From: Cavia porcellus
Taxonomy: Eukaryota; Chordata; Mammalia; Rodentia; Caviidae
Assembly: GCF_034190915.1 (NCBI RefSeq)
Contig: NW_026947502.1
Location: 33,572,785-33,636,784 of the forward strand
Reading direction: 5' to 3'
Length of the DNA: 64,000 nucleotides
Positions 9,675 through 22,686 of this stretch are shown here, in pieces (the stretch's first letter is position 1; each line of letters begins with the position of its first letter). Under the pieces are notes generated by a model. It made no database searches, was not told the origin of the DNA, and was given only the letters and a program-made list of their open reading frames with translations. The position numbers were made by a program, and so were the translations under genes.

Positions 9675-12600
9675 TTTCTATAAATATGTCTTAGTGTTTT
9701 TATTCTTGCCATAGATAAATACTGGAAGAGATAGACTGGAATTAACTTATTGGAATTCAATAACTTTTTCATGGGATTACAAATATAAACTTCCCAGACT
9801 GAGATGAGGACTGGGAAGTACTCTCAATACCATTACACATTTTGCTTATTTTTACTTTCACTGTCTCCCACCAGAGAGACAATGTAATATTTATACATGT
9901 GTGTCCAATTTATTTAATTTAAAAGTATGGTCTTGGGTGCATCCATTTAGCTAGAAATGTCTCACATTTATCCTTTTTATGGCTGACTAGTATTCCATTG
10001 TATAAAAGTCCACATTTTTATTCATTGATATGTGCATTTGTGTTGTTTCTGAGATTTAGATATTAAAAACTGTGCTTCTATAAATGTGGGGACACATAAG
10101 TCACCATGATATGATGCTTTTAATTCTTTCAGAAAGATACCCATAAAAGGAATAGTTGGGTTAAATGGAATTTCTAGTCCTAGTTTTGTGAGGAATCTCC
10201 ACACTAATGTCCACAGTGGTTGCAACAGTCTACACCCCTACCAACAGCGGGTAAGTGTTCATTTATCCCTACAGCCTCACCACCATGTGCTATTGGTTTA
10301 TTTCTTGGTAACAGATCTTCTGGAAGGAGAATCTCAGTATTGTTCTAATTTACATCTCTTGAATGACCAGCAATGTTGGACATTTTTCTATGTATTTATT
10401 TGCCACTCGTATTTCTTCCTCTGAGAAGTGTGTAAACATCTTAGATGCCCATTTTTGGACTGGGTCTTTATATTTGTAGAGGTATGCTTTTTTAAAATTC
10501 TGTATATGTTCTATTTAGTAGTCCTTTGAGGAAGAGTTGGCTAAAATTTTTCCCACTTTGGATTACCTTTTCACTCTGTTTGCTATTTCTTGTACTTGAA
10601 GCTTTTTAATAAGATGAGATTCCAGTTGTTGATTCTTTGTAGTCTTTTCCATGTAAGTGCTATGTTTCTGATCCCTTTGTCAAAATCAAATAGTTGAATA
10701 TACCTGGGGTAGTTTTTGCATCTTTTATACTGTTCCCTTGATTCTCGTGCTGTTTTTATGCCAGGACTGTTCTGTTTTTATCACGGTGCTTTGTGACATC
10801 TCTTTGGGTCTGGGATATGATAACTCCTGCTTTGCTCTTTTTTTCCAGGATTGCTTTGCCATTCAGGGGAGCCTATTGGTTCCATATGACTTTTAAGATT
10901 ACTTTCTCCAGTTCTATGAGGACTGCTTTTGCAATTTTGATTGAGATTGTGTTAAATATGTATTAATTTGGAATTATGGCCATTGTGACTCTACTGGTTC
11001 TGCCAATCCATGAATAGAAGGTATTGTTCCATTTTTTTTTTCATGTCCTCTACAAATTCCTTTTTTAGAGTACGATAGTTTTAATTGTAGAGGTCCTTCA
11101 TTTTCTTAGGTAATTCCTAAATGTTTAATTTTTCTTGGTGTTATAGTGAATGGTGTTTTTTTTAACCCTAATTTATTTCTCAGTGGATACATTATTAGTA
11201 ATCAGGAACACTTGATTTTTGTGTATTGATTTTGCTACATTACTGAATTTGGTTATTTATTCTATAAGTTTTGGGTGTATTTTTGGAATGTTTAGAAGAT
11301 CGTGTCATCTACAAATAACAGTATTTCTTTTTCTTGCCTAATTGCTCTTACTAATGTTTTGAATACAATGTTGAGTAGGTGAGAATGGAGAATATCCTCA
11401 TTTTATTCCTGATTTTAGAAGGAAAGCTTTCAGATTTTCTCCATTTAATATGATGTTGGAAGTATTTTAGTTGTAAGTAACTTTTATCAGATTGAGAAAA
11501 CTTCTTCTATACCCATTTTTTTCAGTATTTTTTTATAAAAGATTGTTAAATTTTGTCAAAGACTTTCTGTCGAGATGGTTATGTGATTTTGACCTTGCTT
11601 CTATTTATGTGATGTATTACATTTACTGATTTGTGTATGTTGAACCTTCCTTGCATCCCTGGTATGAAATCTACTTGGTCATGATATATGATCTTTTTGT
11701 TGATGCATTCATTCTGTTTGACAGTATCTTGTTGAATGGTTTTGCATCTATATTCATTGAACTGACTGGTTGATAGTTCTCTTTATTGATTGGATCCTTT
11801 TCTGATTTTGGAATCAGAACAATAGTAGCTTCCAGGAATGACTTTGAAGTACTCCTTTTCTTTCAATTTAATTAAAAATCCTGAGGAGTATAGGTGTTAG
11901 AAGGTCTTTGAAGTTTTTGCAGAATTCAACCCTTCTGGACTGAACTTTTCTTAGTTGATAGGTTATTTATTACTGCTTTGATTTCATTTCCTATTGTTGG
12001 CTTTTTCAGGTTTTCAGCTTCTTGTTCAGTCTTGCTTATTCATGTGCATCTATGAATTTATTTCTGAATTCTCCAATTTATTGGCACACAGATTTACAAA
12101 GTAGTCATTATTTTTTTTTTTTATTTCATCAGATCCATTGTAATTTTACCTTTTTCATTTTTAGTTATGTTGACTTGGTGGTTCTTTTCTTTCTTTTTCT
12201 AGTTAGACTGTCTAAGAGTTTTGTCTATTTTGTTTTTCTTTGAAAAATACAATGCTCATATTTATTAATTCTTATTTTTTGTCTCAATTTTATTTACTTC
12301 TGCTCTGATCTGTCTTCTTTGTACTAGCTTTGGGTTTGGATTGTTGTTTTTCCAGAACCTGTACATTAACAGTTATAAACTTCCTTCTTCCTTTTCATGG
12401 TGTTTTAGAAGTCCTCATTTGTTATACTGGCATTATGATTTAGTTTTAGAAACTATCTTTTCTCTTGGTTTCTTCTGTAAGCCATTCTTAAGACTGTATT
12501 GTTTAGTTTCCATTCATTTACATAATTTCTTTGTTTTCTTTTGTATTGTTTCCAAACTTCATTGTGCTATGGTCTGGTAATATTAATTGTGTAACTTAAA

Positions 12601-12734
12601 TTCTTTTACATTTTCTTAAGGCTAATTTTTTGGTTAACTATGATTTTTTGATTAATTTTTTGTCTAACTATATTTACCTACTTAAGACAATGGATTTTCA
12701 GTTTCACCAGTATAATTGTTTATGTCTATCTGAT

Positions 12735-13096
12735 CTTTTATGTACAGTAATACTTACCGCCTGAACAGGAAGCCAATATCCTTACCTTGTAAATATCCTG
12801 ATCCTGTTCAAGACCAGGGAATAGAGATTTTGTGAGTACTACATCTTCCCTGGGAGGCTGGGGTGGCCTACATACAATATAAGGGAGGAAAAGAGGTTTG
12901 CTCTTCCCTCTTTTTTGTTCTGGATGCTTTTGCTGGCTGCTGCCATGAAGTGTTGCCCCAGTGCCATGCCACCCCGTCTTGGAGACAGTTGATTATGGAC
13001 AGAAACTTCCACAAACAGTGAGCTAAATAAACCTTTCCTTCCTTCATTTTGAGTGTCAGATATTTTGTCCCAGCAACAAAAGAAAAATAAGATATT
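12735..13096 (+). mobile_element. MaLR-like LTR nested in L1 copy B
   Basis: The right half matches the 58,846-59,219 element: GATTATGGACAGAAACTTCC, then a GTGAGCTAAATAAACC poly(A)-signal region, TGTCAGATATTTTGTCCCAG and a terminal AATAAGATA. The left half is too diverged to set the start precisely. L1 ORF2 resumes after about 13,100. Confidence 0.6.
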
Positions 13097-14787
13097 GAGT
13101 GGAACCTTGTTTAGTGCATATATGATAATAATTGTTACTTCTTTCTATTGGATTGTTCCTATAAACAAAATGTAGTGATCATCTTTGCATCTTTTAATCA
13201 GCTTTGACTTGAAGTCTATTTTTTCTTTGGAGAAGATAGTTAGACTTGTTTTAGGGGGTTTCCTACTGCATGGAATATGGTTTTCCACCCTTTGCTTTGT
13301 TAGTCTATGAGTTTCTTTTGAAGTTAAACTTGTTTCTTGTGTACCACATACAGTTTGGTTTTGTTTCTTGATCCATTCTACCAGTCTATGGTTGGAGAAC
13401 TGAGATATTTTCACTTAAAGTCATTAATGCGCATAGGTATCAGGTTATTCATTGTCTGTTTTCCTGTTGTTGAGTCCCTCTTTCCCTTCTGTTTATCTGC
13501 TCACTCTACTTTATGTGTTCATTCTATTAGACATTTTGTCATTGTCAGCTTCATTGTCTGTCTCCAGGGTAGGCCCGAGGATCCTTTGGAGAATTGATTT
13601 AGTGATCATGAATTTATGTTCTCTTTATTATAAAAGTATTGTATTTGTCCATCTATTTTGAAATATAATTTTTCAGGATGTATCAGCCTGGAAAATTGTT
13701 TAGTTTTAGGGCTTGAAACACTTTATTCCAAGCTCTCCTGGCATTTAAGGTTTACATTGAGAAGTCTGCTCTAATTCTAATAGTTTTTCCTTTATAAGTC
13801 TTTTCTTGCTTTTGTCTGCTCTAAGATTCTGTTTTTGTATTGGACTTTCAGGATTTTGACTGTGAGTATCATAATTCTTTTCTGATTGTGGCTCTTTGGG
13901 GTTTTTCCCCTCACTTATCTGTATGTTAAATTCTTTTTTTTCTTTTGAAGAGAATAAAACTAAACAAAATAAAACAGCATAAACCAGTCAAAACAAAACA
14001 ATGACATGGTACCTGACTTTTAAATCAAAATACAAGGAAGTCAATAATGGCTATCATAATGCCTGTTGTCATCTTCAAAAAAAACTTCCCAGACAATCAG
14101 AAGTAATAAAAGTAAACAAAATAGTACAGAATAAAACCAATAAAACCAAAACAATGGAAGCAGTGACATGTTAAATTCTTGTGTCTCATCTAGGAAGCTT
14201 ATAGCTGTTCCTTCAGTAACTAGGCTTTTTTATGTTCTATTTGTGCTATTTTCTGATTTTTTGCTAATTCCTGTTAATCTTAGATTAGTCTTCTTTGCAT
14301 CACCTAAGAGCTCGTGCACCCTTTTTCCTTACTCTCTTGTTGTTTTTAGATGTCTCTCCCTAACTTGTCATCTTCAATAGCCCTGGCTGCTAGCGCTAAG
14401 ACTGGTCCCTTTGGCTGCCCAGACTTTCAATAGAAATCTCAATCTCTTGAATTTCTACTCAGGGGTATCTTATGGACTCTAATTCTTTTTTGTGCTAGTC
14501 AGGCATACTTTGCATCATTTTCTTTGGTCTTTCTTTTATTAGTGTGTACTTTAGACTGTTGAGGATTTTGGTTTGCCCACTATCTTGTTGCTTGTAAATT
14601 CGATGATCTTGCCAATTGTTTTATTAAACTGTTTTTGTTATCTCGCTTGTTTGTATTATGAAGAATTCAGGTGTGAAGTTTTTTGTTTCCTCCTCTTTGA
14701 TGCCACTTGGCAAGTTGGGAGTTATTGGAGGCATTTTGTTGGCTTCCCCTCTCATGTTTCTATTTTAATTTTTTACATTTTTTGGGT

Positions 14788-14788
<1 letters not shown>

Positions 14789-14826
<38 letters not shown>
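14789..14826. repeat. (GT)n microsatellite
   Basis: About 19 uninterrupted GT units. Confidence 0.95.
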
Positions 14827-14827
<1 letters not shown>

Positions 14828-14930
14828 GAGGTTTGTGGGTTTATTTTAGTAGAAAGTTTTGTTTCTAGGATAGAAACCCTTTTGATTAATGTCTACTTTC
14901 GGTAGTGTCTTCTGGACATGGCTAACTACT

Positions 14931-16330
14931 GACTTTTACCTCTGTCCCTGGATCCCCTCTGTTTACTTGAGATGGGAGATTGAAGTGTGTTTGGCCCATT
15001 GTTAATGAATTATGAGCATTCTAGATACTGGCACCTCAAGAAAACCAACAGCAGTTTGGCTAAAGAAAATTAGCATCAATTATAACATTAAATACAAACT
15101 GAAAGGCCTGGGGTGTGCCTGCATGGTAGGCATGAGGTCAGGAATTCAATCCTCGGTACCAAAAAAACAAAACAAAACAAAAAATCCTGAATATTGACAA
15201 ATCCTGAGAACCAATCAAGGACTACCCTTGTCTATAGAAAAGAGAGCTATGATTATAGTATGAACACTAAGACAAACTAAATATTGATCTACTGTTTATC
15301 TATAATAAATATCTATTAAATGGAGCAACTTTACCTCTACTAACAATAGCACAGTGTTCAAATTTATCTGTTTACCTAGAGATTCATAAATCTCAGTAGT
15401 TATAATTGTAAACATGCAGTAGGGAATCAGAGAATGAAAAAAACAATCTTTGAAATTTACTTGATGTGATAGGAGAAGAGAAAAGACAGGGTCTTATTAA
15501 GTACTAAAAGGAAATTAACAGTGATAGAAAACAGTAGCTGGAAAAAAGGAATAAGAAAAATAATTTAAAATATAGCAAAAGCATCCAAATAAAACCTAGA
15601 AGAAGGAAGAGAAAAGAAGTTTGGAAAAAGATAAAAGTAAAAAAAAAAAAAAAAAAAAAAGAGAGAGAGAGGGGGGAATAGTGGAAGAAAACCCTAAACT
15701 TGGATAAAACCAAATGAAGAAAATATAAAAGTAATACAAAATAGAAAAACCATAAAATGATTGAGGCAAAGAAAACATTTCTTTACTTGAGTAAGTGGTT
15801 TCTTTTCATGAGCTGCAGTCTTGGAAGTCAACCAAACATGACTTTCTGTGCCTAGCCTTAGAGCTTATGGGACTTTGAGGTGTTTTCCTTGAACTCAAGG
15901 ACCTGCCCCCGCTTCTCTGGTTACCATGCAAAAGACATGCTCTTAACTCTTTTGTAGATGGAGAACACAATTAGCTCTCTGGTGACTGCTCAATGTAGGC
16001 CACAAGGTGGGGTCCCTGGGGGCTGTTAGCTATGGTGGGTAGTCTTGGACCTAGTTGTTCTCTCTTCTCCCAGGTGTAGTCTTCATTCAGGATCAGGCTG
16101 GTTGGTTAGTCTTTGTCCCTGCTGCTCCATGCTGTACTCTCCTGGGGCAGGGAACCTCTCCTCTTGTAAGTCACTGTCTCACCTGGGGTCTTGCTTTTTC
16201 TGGGATCCTGGGAATGCAGCCTGCAGTCCTGGCTGGGCAGAGTCAGCATTAAGGGCAGACCTAGGTCAGGGTTCCCATTACCTTCTTAACATTGTTTTTA
16301 CCTTTCTCTGTTTGAGTTTCATTTATTAAT
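14931..16330. other. Mixed repeat-derived sequence between L1 copy B and unique DNA
   Basis: Holds the ID SINE, an A-rich plus-strand stretch with a long A-run then (GA)n at 15,639-15,672, and a GC-richer part (15,800-16,310) that may be the 5' UTR of L1 copy B. No gene is seen. Confidence 0.4.
15100..15183 (+). mobile_element. Internally deleted ID-family SINE
   Basis: AGGCCTGGGGTGTGCCTGCA then GGTAGGCATGAGGTC, AATTCAATCCTCGGTACC and an A-rich (aaaac)n tail. The A-box segment is missing, and the B box and 3' end are clear. Confidence 0.7.
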
Positions 16331-18089
16331 AAATTCATTCAGTGAAGTCTTTGCCATTTTAAAAATTTTTTTACTTGGCAAAGCAGTCGTTTTTACTGTT
16401 TTTAAAATATAGGATCACATTTTGAGTGATTTAAGCTCTAGAAGTTTTAGAAAATGTCAAATTTGATTTTATTCTATGGAATTGAACACCCAGTGCAAAG
16501 GTGGCTCCAGAGCTGGGGAAATCTCCGTACTCCAAGCATCAGAGATTTTAGAGTAGCATAAAAAACTCAATGAATACAGTACAAAGGAGGGAGCAATAAA
16601 TGTTGAATGTTTGAGTTCCCAGAAATTTCTCTGAGTTTTAGAATATTCTCAAAAATCCTAGTTCTTGACTTATCCCTGTTTCTGCTTCTTTTTTTTTTTT
16701 TTCTTTTTCATCTTTCAAAAAGAGCTGAATAGAGCATCCAAACCTGCCAGAAATCATAGGCTGTGCTCTTTCTTCTGGTGGGTGATTGGAGTCATATGGG
16801 GTAGGAATAATGACACCTGCAAGATGTCAGGAGAAAAGTTCTTTGGCCAAGTACCTGGTTTATAAGGAAGTAGGGGAAACATGTCGGAAACAGAAAAGAC
16901 TCCTGTGGGATAAAAATAAGTCAATTTAAGGGAAAAGGTTAAAATGGAAAAACAGGCAGAATGAATGATACTTAGCCTGTCTACACTGAGAAGTGGAGCT
17001 TGTATATTATTTATGTAGCAAAAGGGAGACATAAGTTTCTGATCAAAAATGGTCCATGGTATTTTCATATTAACAAAGTTGGCTAACTAAACTCGTAGGC
17101 CAACATTTGAGAGTGTCCTTTGAATTCCCTGAGAGTGATAGGTATGCTTGGTGTCCAGATGGGGGGCAGAATGGCATTAGAAATTAATGTATTCCTTACC
17201 ATCTAGCTCTGCCATTATGCAGTATCCTTTCATCCACTATAGTTAGGAAAAGTGGCTTCGTTTCTACTGGTTAATTTGAGCCAGTTCCCAAATCCTGGTT
17301 TGGTGGCTAAGTTCCCTTTTACTCATGATCTATTTGTTAAAGTATAAAATGACTCAGGAATTATTCTGCACAAATTGTCAAGCAACAGAATAAATAACCA
17401 TTCCCCTCATTAATCTCTACAGGCAGCATCTGTTTGAGAGCTTTGCTTTTCAATAATGAAAATATGTCAACCCTGAATATATTTTTACACTATTGAGACC
17501 GAACAGTAAAATGAAATGACTTCTCCATTCAGTCACAAGTGACATATGGCAGTTTGTGGTGAAGGAGACCCTGAATGTTATCAAGTTGAGACATGGACTT
17601 TGAGAAACCACAGAAAGGGTAAGACCAAAGGGGAGAGGGGAGGGCAATGTGTGATTAAAGTATAAAGCAATTAATTCTCCAAATAAAATGCATCTTAATT
17701 CACCCCATTTGGAAGAGAAAGCTACTCCACACAGTGCAGCCTGGCAATTAAAACATATGAGAAGCTTTGTTGTCCTTGAAGCTATGAAAACCAGGAGAGG
17801 GCCCAGGGGTGGATATTTTGATGTGGAGAAATCGTGTTGTACAGGATTCAATGAACATAGGCTGTCAGGGAGTACAAAATCATAGGACCTCAGAGACCAG
17901 CGTGCCTCAAGAGTCACTTCATAGGAAAGAAACTGAGACTCCGAAATGGAAAGTGTCTGTTTGACAAAGCACAGAGAACCTGAGAAATTTTTAGCCCAAT
18001 AGCTACATCTGTACAGTACTAGCCAATCCAAACACACTACATCCAGCCTGACCAGCTTACTCTTTGTCTGCGGCTCTCCTACAACTTGG
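16331..18089. other. Intergenic sequence, no gene recognised
   Basis: Contains a T-run at 16,690-16,702. The longest open frame in the window, 195 codons on the minus strand at 17,450-18,037, lies here. It shows no domain, no splice context and an unlikely composition, so I do not call it a gene. Confidence 0.5.
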
Positions 18090-18275
18090 GCTCACAAAAC
18101 TGCTTATGTGGAGTTCAAATCTTTACCCTTCCACTTACCGTGTGCTTTTAGATAAATTGCTTAATTTCTCTGCAGAAAGAATCATTGCACCTACCTACAG
18201 AACTACTGTGAGATTTCTATTGAGATAATGCAGATACAGGTGAACAGCGCACACTCAGCCTTTGCATCTAATGGC
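18090..18275 (+). mobile_element. MIR fossil SINE
   Basis: The order is as in MIR: a CCACTTACCGTGTGC-type core, TAAATTGCTTAATTTCTCTG, a CACCTACCTACAG segment, TGAGATTTCTATTGAGATAA, then TGAACAGCGCACACTCAGC. Old and diverged. Confidence 0.7.
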
Positions 18276-19485
18276 AGTTGTTTACATTACTTCCCTGAAA
18301 TCCCTGATGCCTGTTCTCCCATGACCAGCAGTACTATGCAAGGTTGATTGGTGTCTATCATGGGCACAATATTCTCTTAATAGCATAGCTCTATGTTAGG
18401 GTATTATTGTGCTTTTCAGTTTGCAGAAATGGCCCCAGTAGGTGTTAGTATCATTGGAAGAAGTGCATGGACCACTGAACAGGCTTTTAGTTGATGTTTG
18501 CTTTGGTTGGTGAAAATGGCACAGACGGCCAGACGATGAATGAAGGCTGCCTTGAGTCCCGTATGTACCAGCCACAAAAACTGCATTACAGAGGCCTCTG
18601 TTTTCAAGGAACTAATCAGAGCTTTGCAAGAACTAAGATGACATTTAATTAGTCTCATTGTTTCTTTTGTCTCAATATGATTAGTGATACAGCTTTTTAA
18701 AAAAAATTAAGCTTAGATTTTTATGACTAGAATTCAAATTTATGAAAAATAGGTGGGAAGGAAATGTTCTTAGTACCTGTAATCAAATGCTCTCTACATC
18801 TCTTTCTTTTAGAAAGAAACAGAAAAAGGGGTAAATAGCAAACTGAGGAACAATAAAACAACAAGAATGTCAGCAAAAGATAACTGCTGTCTTGAGTTTG
18901 AAGAGCACATGGCAGGAGCTCTTCAGTCGCAAGATTCATGGCTGAAAACCTTACAAGTCATTGTTTTACCATCTGAGTCTGTACGCTGCAAACTGTGGAG
19001 AGCAGAGGGTGTTGCCATTGCTGGTTTATCATCAGTGGCCCCACATCAAGCCCGCATGCCATGTGTCTCTTATTAAGATGAAATGCACAGAAGAGGCAAA
19101 TGTGGAAAGATGGGGAGAAGCTGGTGGTTGCTTGGGGCTTAGCGTGCAAAAGGCTAAGGACCACACTGCTGGGCCTGAGCTTGCTTTATCAAGTAATGGA
19201 AATGTTTCAAACTTAGATGCAGTGAGTTTAATCACTGTAAATTAAATAAAATGTCACACTTTAAAGGGACAGATTTTATATTAAAGGCATAACTCAATAA
19301 AGCTAATTTAAAAATTCAACTTTTATGAGTTGATAAGAATTCAGTCTGTGCAAAGGTATTGATCAAATGTCACGCTTTCTATGAGGTCTCTGTTCCCATT
19401 ACCACTTGCTTATTCATGTCCATCCAACAGACAGTAAGAGGACATCTACCAAGTGTGAGAAAGAGTAACAGAAAGATTTTTCTCT
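18276..19485. other. Intergenic sequence, no gene or repeat recognised
   Basis: Several short overlapping ORFs on both strands, none with a recognisable domain. The stretch 18,590-18,700 has TAATTAG and ATTAG motifs and might be conserved non-coding DNA. Confidence 0.4.
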
Positions 19486-20684
19486 TCTTAAATTGCAGTA
19501 AAGTATGAGTAAAATGTATAATTTTAACCATTTTTAACTACACAGTGCTATTGGATTGAGTGCACTGACGTGTTCAGCAAGCCATCTCTTTGACCCATCT
19601 ACATCATCCCAGACTAAAACTCTGCTATTAAATGTGAAATCTCCATTACCTGCTTTCTGCAGGCTCTAATAACACCGCGCTAATTTCTCTCTCTTAATTT
19701 GGTCATGCTCACTACCTCAGGAATACAGAACCATATAATATCTGTCCTTTTATATTATCCTACTTCATTCAACATGTTTTCAACATTCATACATATGATA
19801 GCATTTATCATAACTGCCTTATTTTAAAGGCTAACAAATACTCCATTGTATTTAGGTGTCAAAGTTGGTTTATTCTTTCAGCTGTTGATGGACATTCAAG
19901 TGGTCAAAACTAAACACTGCTGATGTGAATATTGGTATACAAATGTCTGTTCAAGTCCCTCTTTTCAGTTATTTTGGATAAAATACCTAGGAGTGAAGTT
20001 GCTGGATCATCCGGCAATTTTGTGTTTAGTTTTTGGAGGAAATGCCAAATTATCTTCCATAGTGGACACACCATTTTACATTCCTCTCAGCAGTACACAA
20101 GGGTTTTAGTTACCCATAAATTTGAATGATAAAGTATTACTTTTATTTATTTTTTGGAAAATAACCATTCTAAATAGTGTGAAGTTGGATCTCATTGTGG
20201 TTTTGATTTGCATTTTCCTAATGATTAGAGACACTGAGCATCTTTTCATATGATTTCATTCATTGTATATATTCTTTGGAAAATTTTCTATTCAAGTCTT
20301 TTTCACCTATCTTAAAAATCAAACTGCTTTTTTTTGCTGTTCAGTTCTAAGTGTTCTTTATTCTGAATATTAATTTATCATCAGACATATAATCTGCATA
20401 TATTTCTTTTCTTCTATGAATTGCTTTCTCATTCTGCTGATCACATCCTTTGATGCACAACTCTTAATTTTTATGAAATCAAAATTTTCCCTTTTGTTGC
20501 CTATGCTTTTGATGTCATAGTTAAGAAGTCATTACCAAATTCAATGTCATGATGCTTTTTTCTTTTAATAATTTTATAGTTTTAGTTCTTATATTTAAAG
20601 CTTTGGTACATTTTGGGGTTTTTCCCCATGAATATATGTGGTGCTGGCACTACCACTAAATACATCTTTAGCTTTTTTAGTTTT

Positions 20685-20800
20685 TCTTTTGAGGCAGGGC
20701 CTTGATAAATTGCATAGGCAATGCTTTAACTCATGATCTTCCTGCTTCAGCCTAAGTGCTATGATGACAAGAGAACACCACCAGGCTTTGAGTTAGTATT
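20685..20800 (-). mobile_element. B1-like SINE in L1 copy C
   Basis: TTTTGAGGCAGGGCCTTG, then ACTCATGATCTTCCTGCTTCAGCC and ACCACCAGGCTT is the complement of a B1/7SL-type SINE. Old and diverged. Confidence 0.65.
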
Positions 20801-22607
20801 TGTAAGCAGTGAAAAGGGTCCATTTTCATTCTTTTGCATGGGTTACCCACTTATCCAAATATGCTTTGTCAAAAAGAGTGTCATTTCCCCCATTGAACTA
20901 GCTAGACACCATCCCTAAAAAGTGTTTAACATATGTGTGAGGGTTTTTTTCTATACTATTCATTTATATCTCTATATGCCATACAATTTGGTTACTGTGG
21001 ATTTATAGTGAGTTTTAAAATTGGGGTAAGTTCACCATCTTTGTTCTTTAATTATTTTCAAGATAGGTTTAGCTCTTTAAGTCTCCTGAAATTTCATATT
21101 AACTTAGAGGTGAATTTTTATAATTCTCAAAAAAATGTTGGCCATCAATAGGGAATATATTGAATCTATAAAAACATACTGAGGTTTACACTGAGAAACA
21201 CTGATGTCTTAACAAATGTTCAGTCTTTCAATCTATAAGCACCAATGTCTTTTCATTCATTTGTATTCTATTTCTTTCAGCAGTGTTATATTTTCCCAAT
21301 GTATAGGCTTTTGACTTCTTATTTAAACTTATTGATAAGGATTTTGCATTTTATTCTTTTCAATGCCACTGTAAATGGAATTATTTTAATTCCCTGTTCA
21401 GATTTTTCAGGTAAGTACATAGAAATACAAGTTATTTCTGTGCATTATGTGTGAGTCCTGAACTTTATTAGTTTATTAATTCTACATATTTGATTGTAAG
21501 TCTTTAGAATTTCTTATGTATAAAATTGTGTTATTCACAACTATTTTAGTTCTCTTTTCTATTTGAATTGCTTTATTTTTCTTACCTAATTGCTCTGGTT
21601 AGAATCTCCAGTACCCTGTTGGACATGAATAGTTAAAGTAGACTTTCTTGTCTTGTCTTATTATATAAGAGAAGCTTGTAGTGTTTTATCACTGGGTGTA
21701 ATGTTAGTTATTGGCTTTTTTATATATGACCCTTATTACTTTGAGATGTTTTTTTCCTTTTTATTTCTGGTATGCTGAGTATTTTTATCAAAAAAAGCTG
21801 TTGAAAAAATTTGTTTTGGTGTGGCACGGTTTATAAAAGTTTTAATATGATGCTGAATTCAGTTAACTAGTATGGAAGATTTTTCTGTGAACATTAATAA
21901 GGCATATGCATGTATAGTTTTTATTTTATAATGTCTTTGTCTGCATTTGGCATTGAGGTAATGTTAATATCATAGAAGGAAATAGTCCTTCAGTTGTGTG
22001 GGTAGACTTTGAGAAGGAAGATATTAATTCTGTAAATAGTTGTAAACGTCACGAGTGAAGTTCTCTAAATCTGTAGCTTTTCTTCATGAAGCTGTTTTAT
22101 ATCAGTGCCCTTCTGTATTTTTATGATGCATTCTGGATGGCCTGTATATTTCTAAGAATTTGTTCATTGCATATAGACTGCCTACCTTGTTGAATAACAG
22201 TTATTCATCACATACTCATATTTTTCATTTCTGTAAATGAGTAGTAACATTACTTTTAATTCTTAGTTTAGTAACTTGACCCTTTTATACTCTTATGCAG
22301 TCTACAACTCTGTCAGTTAATATTTTCAGAGAGTATTTTCAGTTCTGTTGATTTTTCTCTATTTTTCTTTTCCTATTTTAGTCTCATTTTGATCCTGCTG
22401 GTCTTGAGTTTATTTACTTTTCGAGTCCTCTAAGATGTATTGTCAAGTTATTGATCTTAGAGCTTTCTTCTGTTTTTAAGAAAGTTTTTAGAGCTATACT
22501 TTTCTCTCCTTACACCTTAGCTTAGATAGGTTGTGTTTACATTTCATTTGTATCAAATTGTTTCCTAATTTCCCTGTGATCTTTTCTCAGACTCAATAGT
22601 TTTTTGG

Positions 22608-22686
22608 GCTTTTTGAATCAGGAATCAAACTCAGGACCTCTTGTTTGTCAGACAGGTGCCACACCACCGAGCTACATCCTTGGCCT
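22608..22686 (-). mobile_element. ID-family SINE in L1 copy C
   Basis: GAATCAAACTCAGGACCTC to CACCGAGCTACATCCTTGGCC on the plus strand is the complement of an ID element (B box then A box). Confidence 0.75.

Larger units (their letters stand above)
8821..14930 (-). mobile_element. LINE-1 copy B, long, antisense
   Basis: Begins at the right of copy A with a T-rich 3' end and a pyrimidine tract (8,930-9,065, complement of the 3' UTR). From about 9,940 to 13,900 the plus strand is the complement of ORF2: ATTCCATTG near 9,992, TTTGTCAAAGACTTTCTGTC near 11,553 and ACATTTACTGATTTG near 11,620. Sequence to about 14,930 fits ORF1, and GC-richer DNA up to 16,310 might be its 5' UTR. An LTR (9,098-9,674) and a MaLR-like LTR (12,735-13,096) are nested inside. 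Frames are destroyed. Confidence 0.8.

Noticed and set aside
14573..14905. 110-codon frame with a valine/cysteine run
   Set aside because: The run is the (GT)n microsatellite read in frame, within antisense L1 sequence.
17450..18037. 195-codon open frame on the minus strand, the longest in the window
   Set aside because: No recognisable domain, composition not protein-like, no splice or promoter context, and the region is intergenic. An ortholog search would be decisive; without it this is best read as chance.
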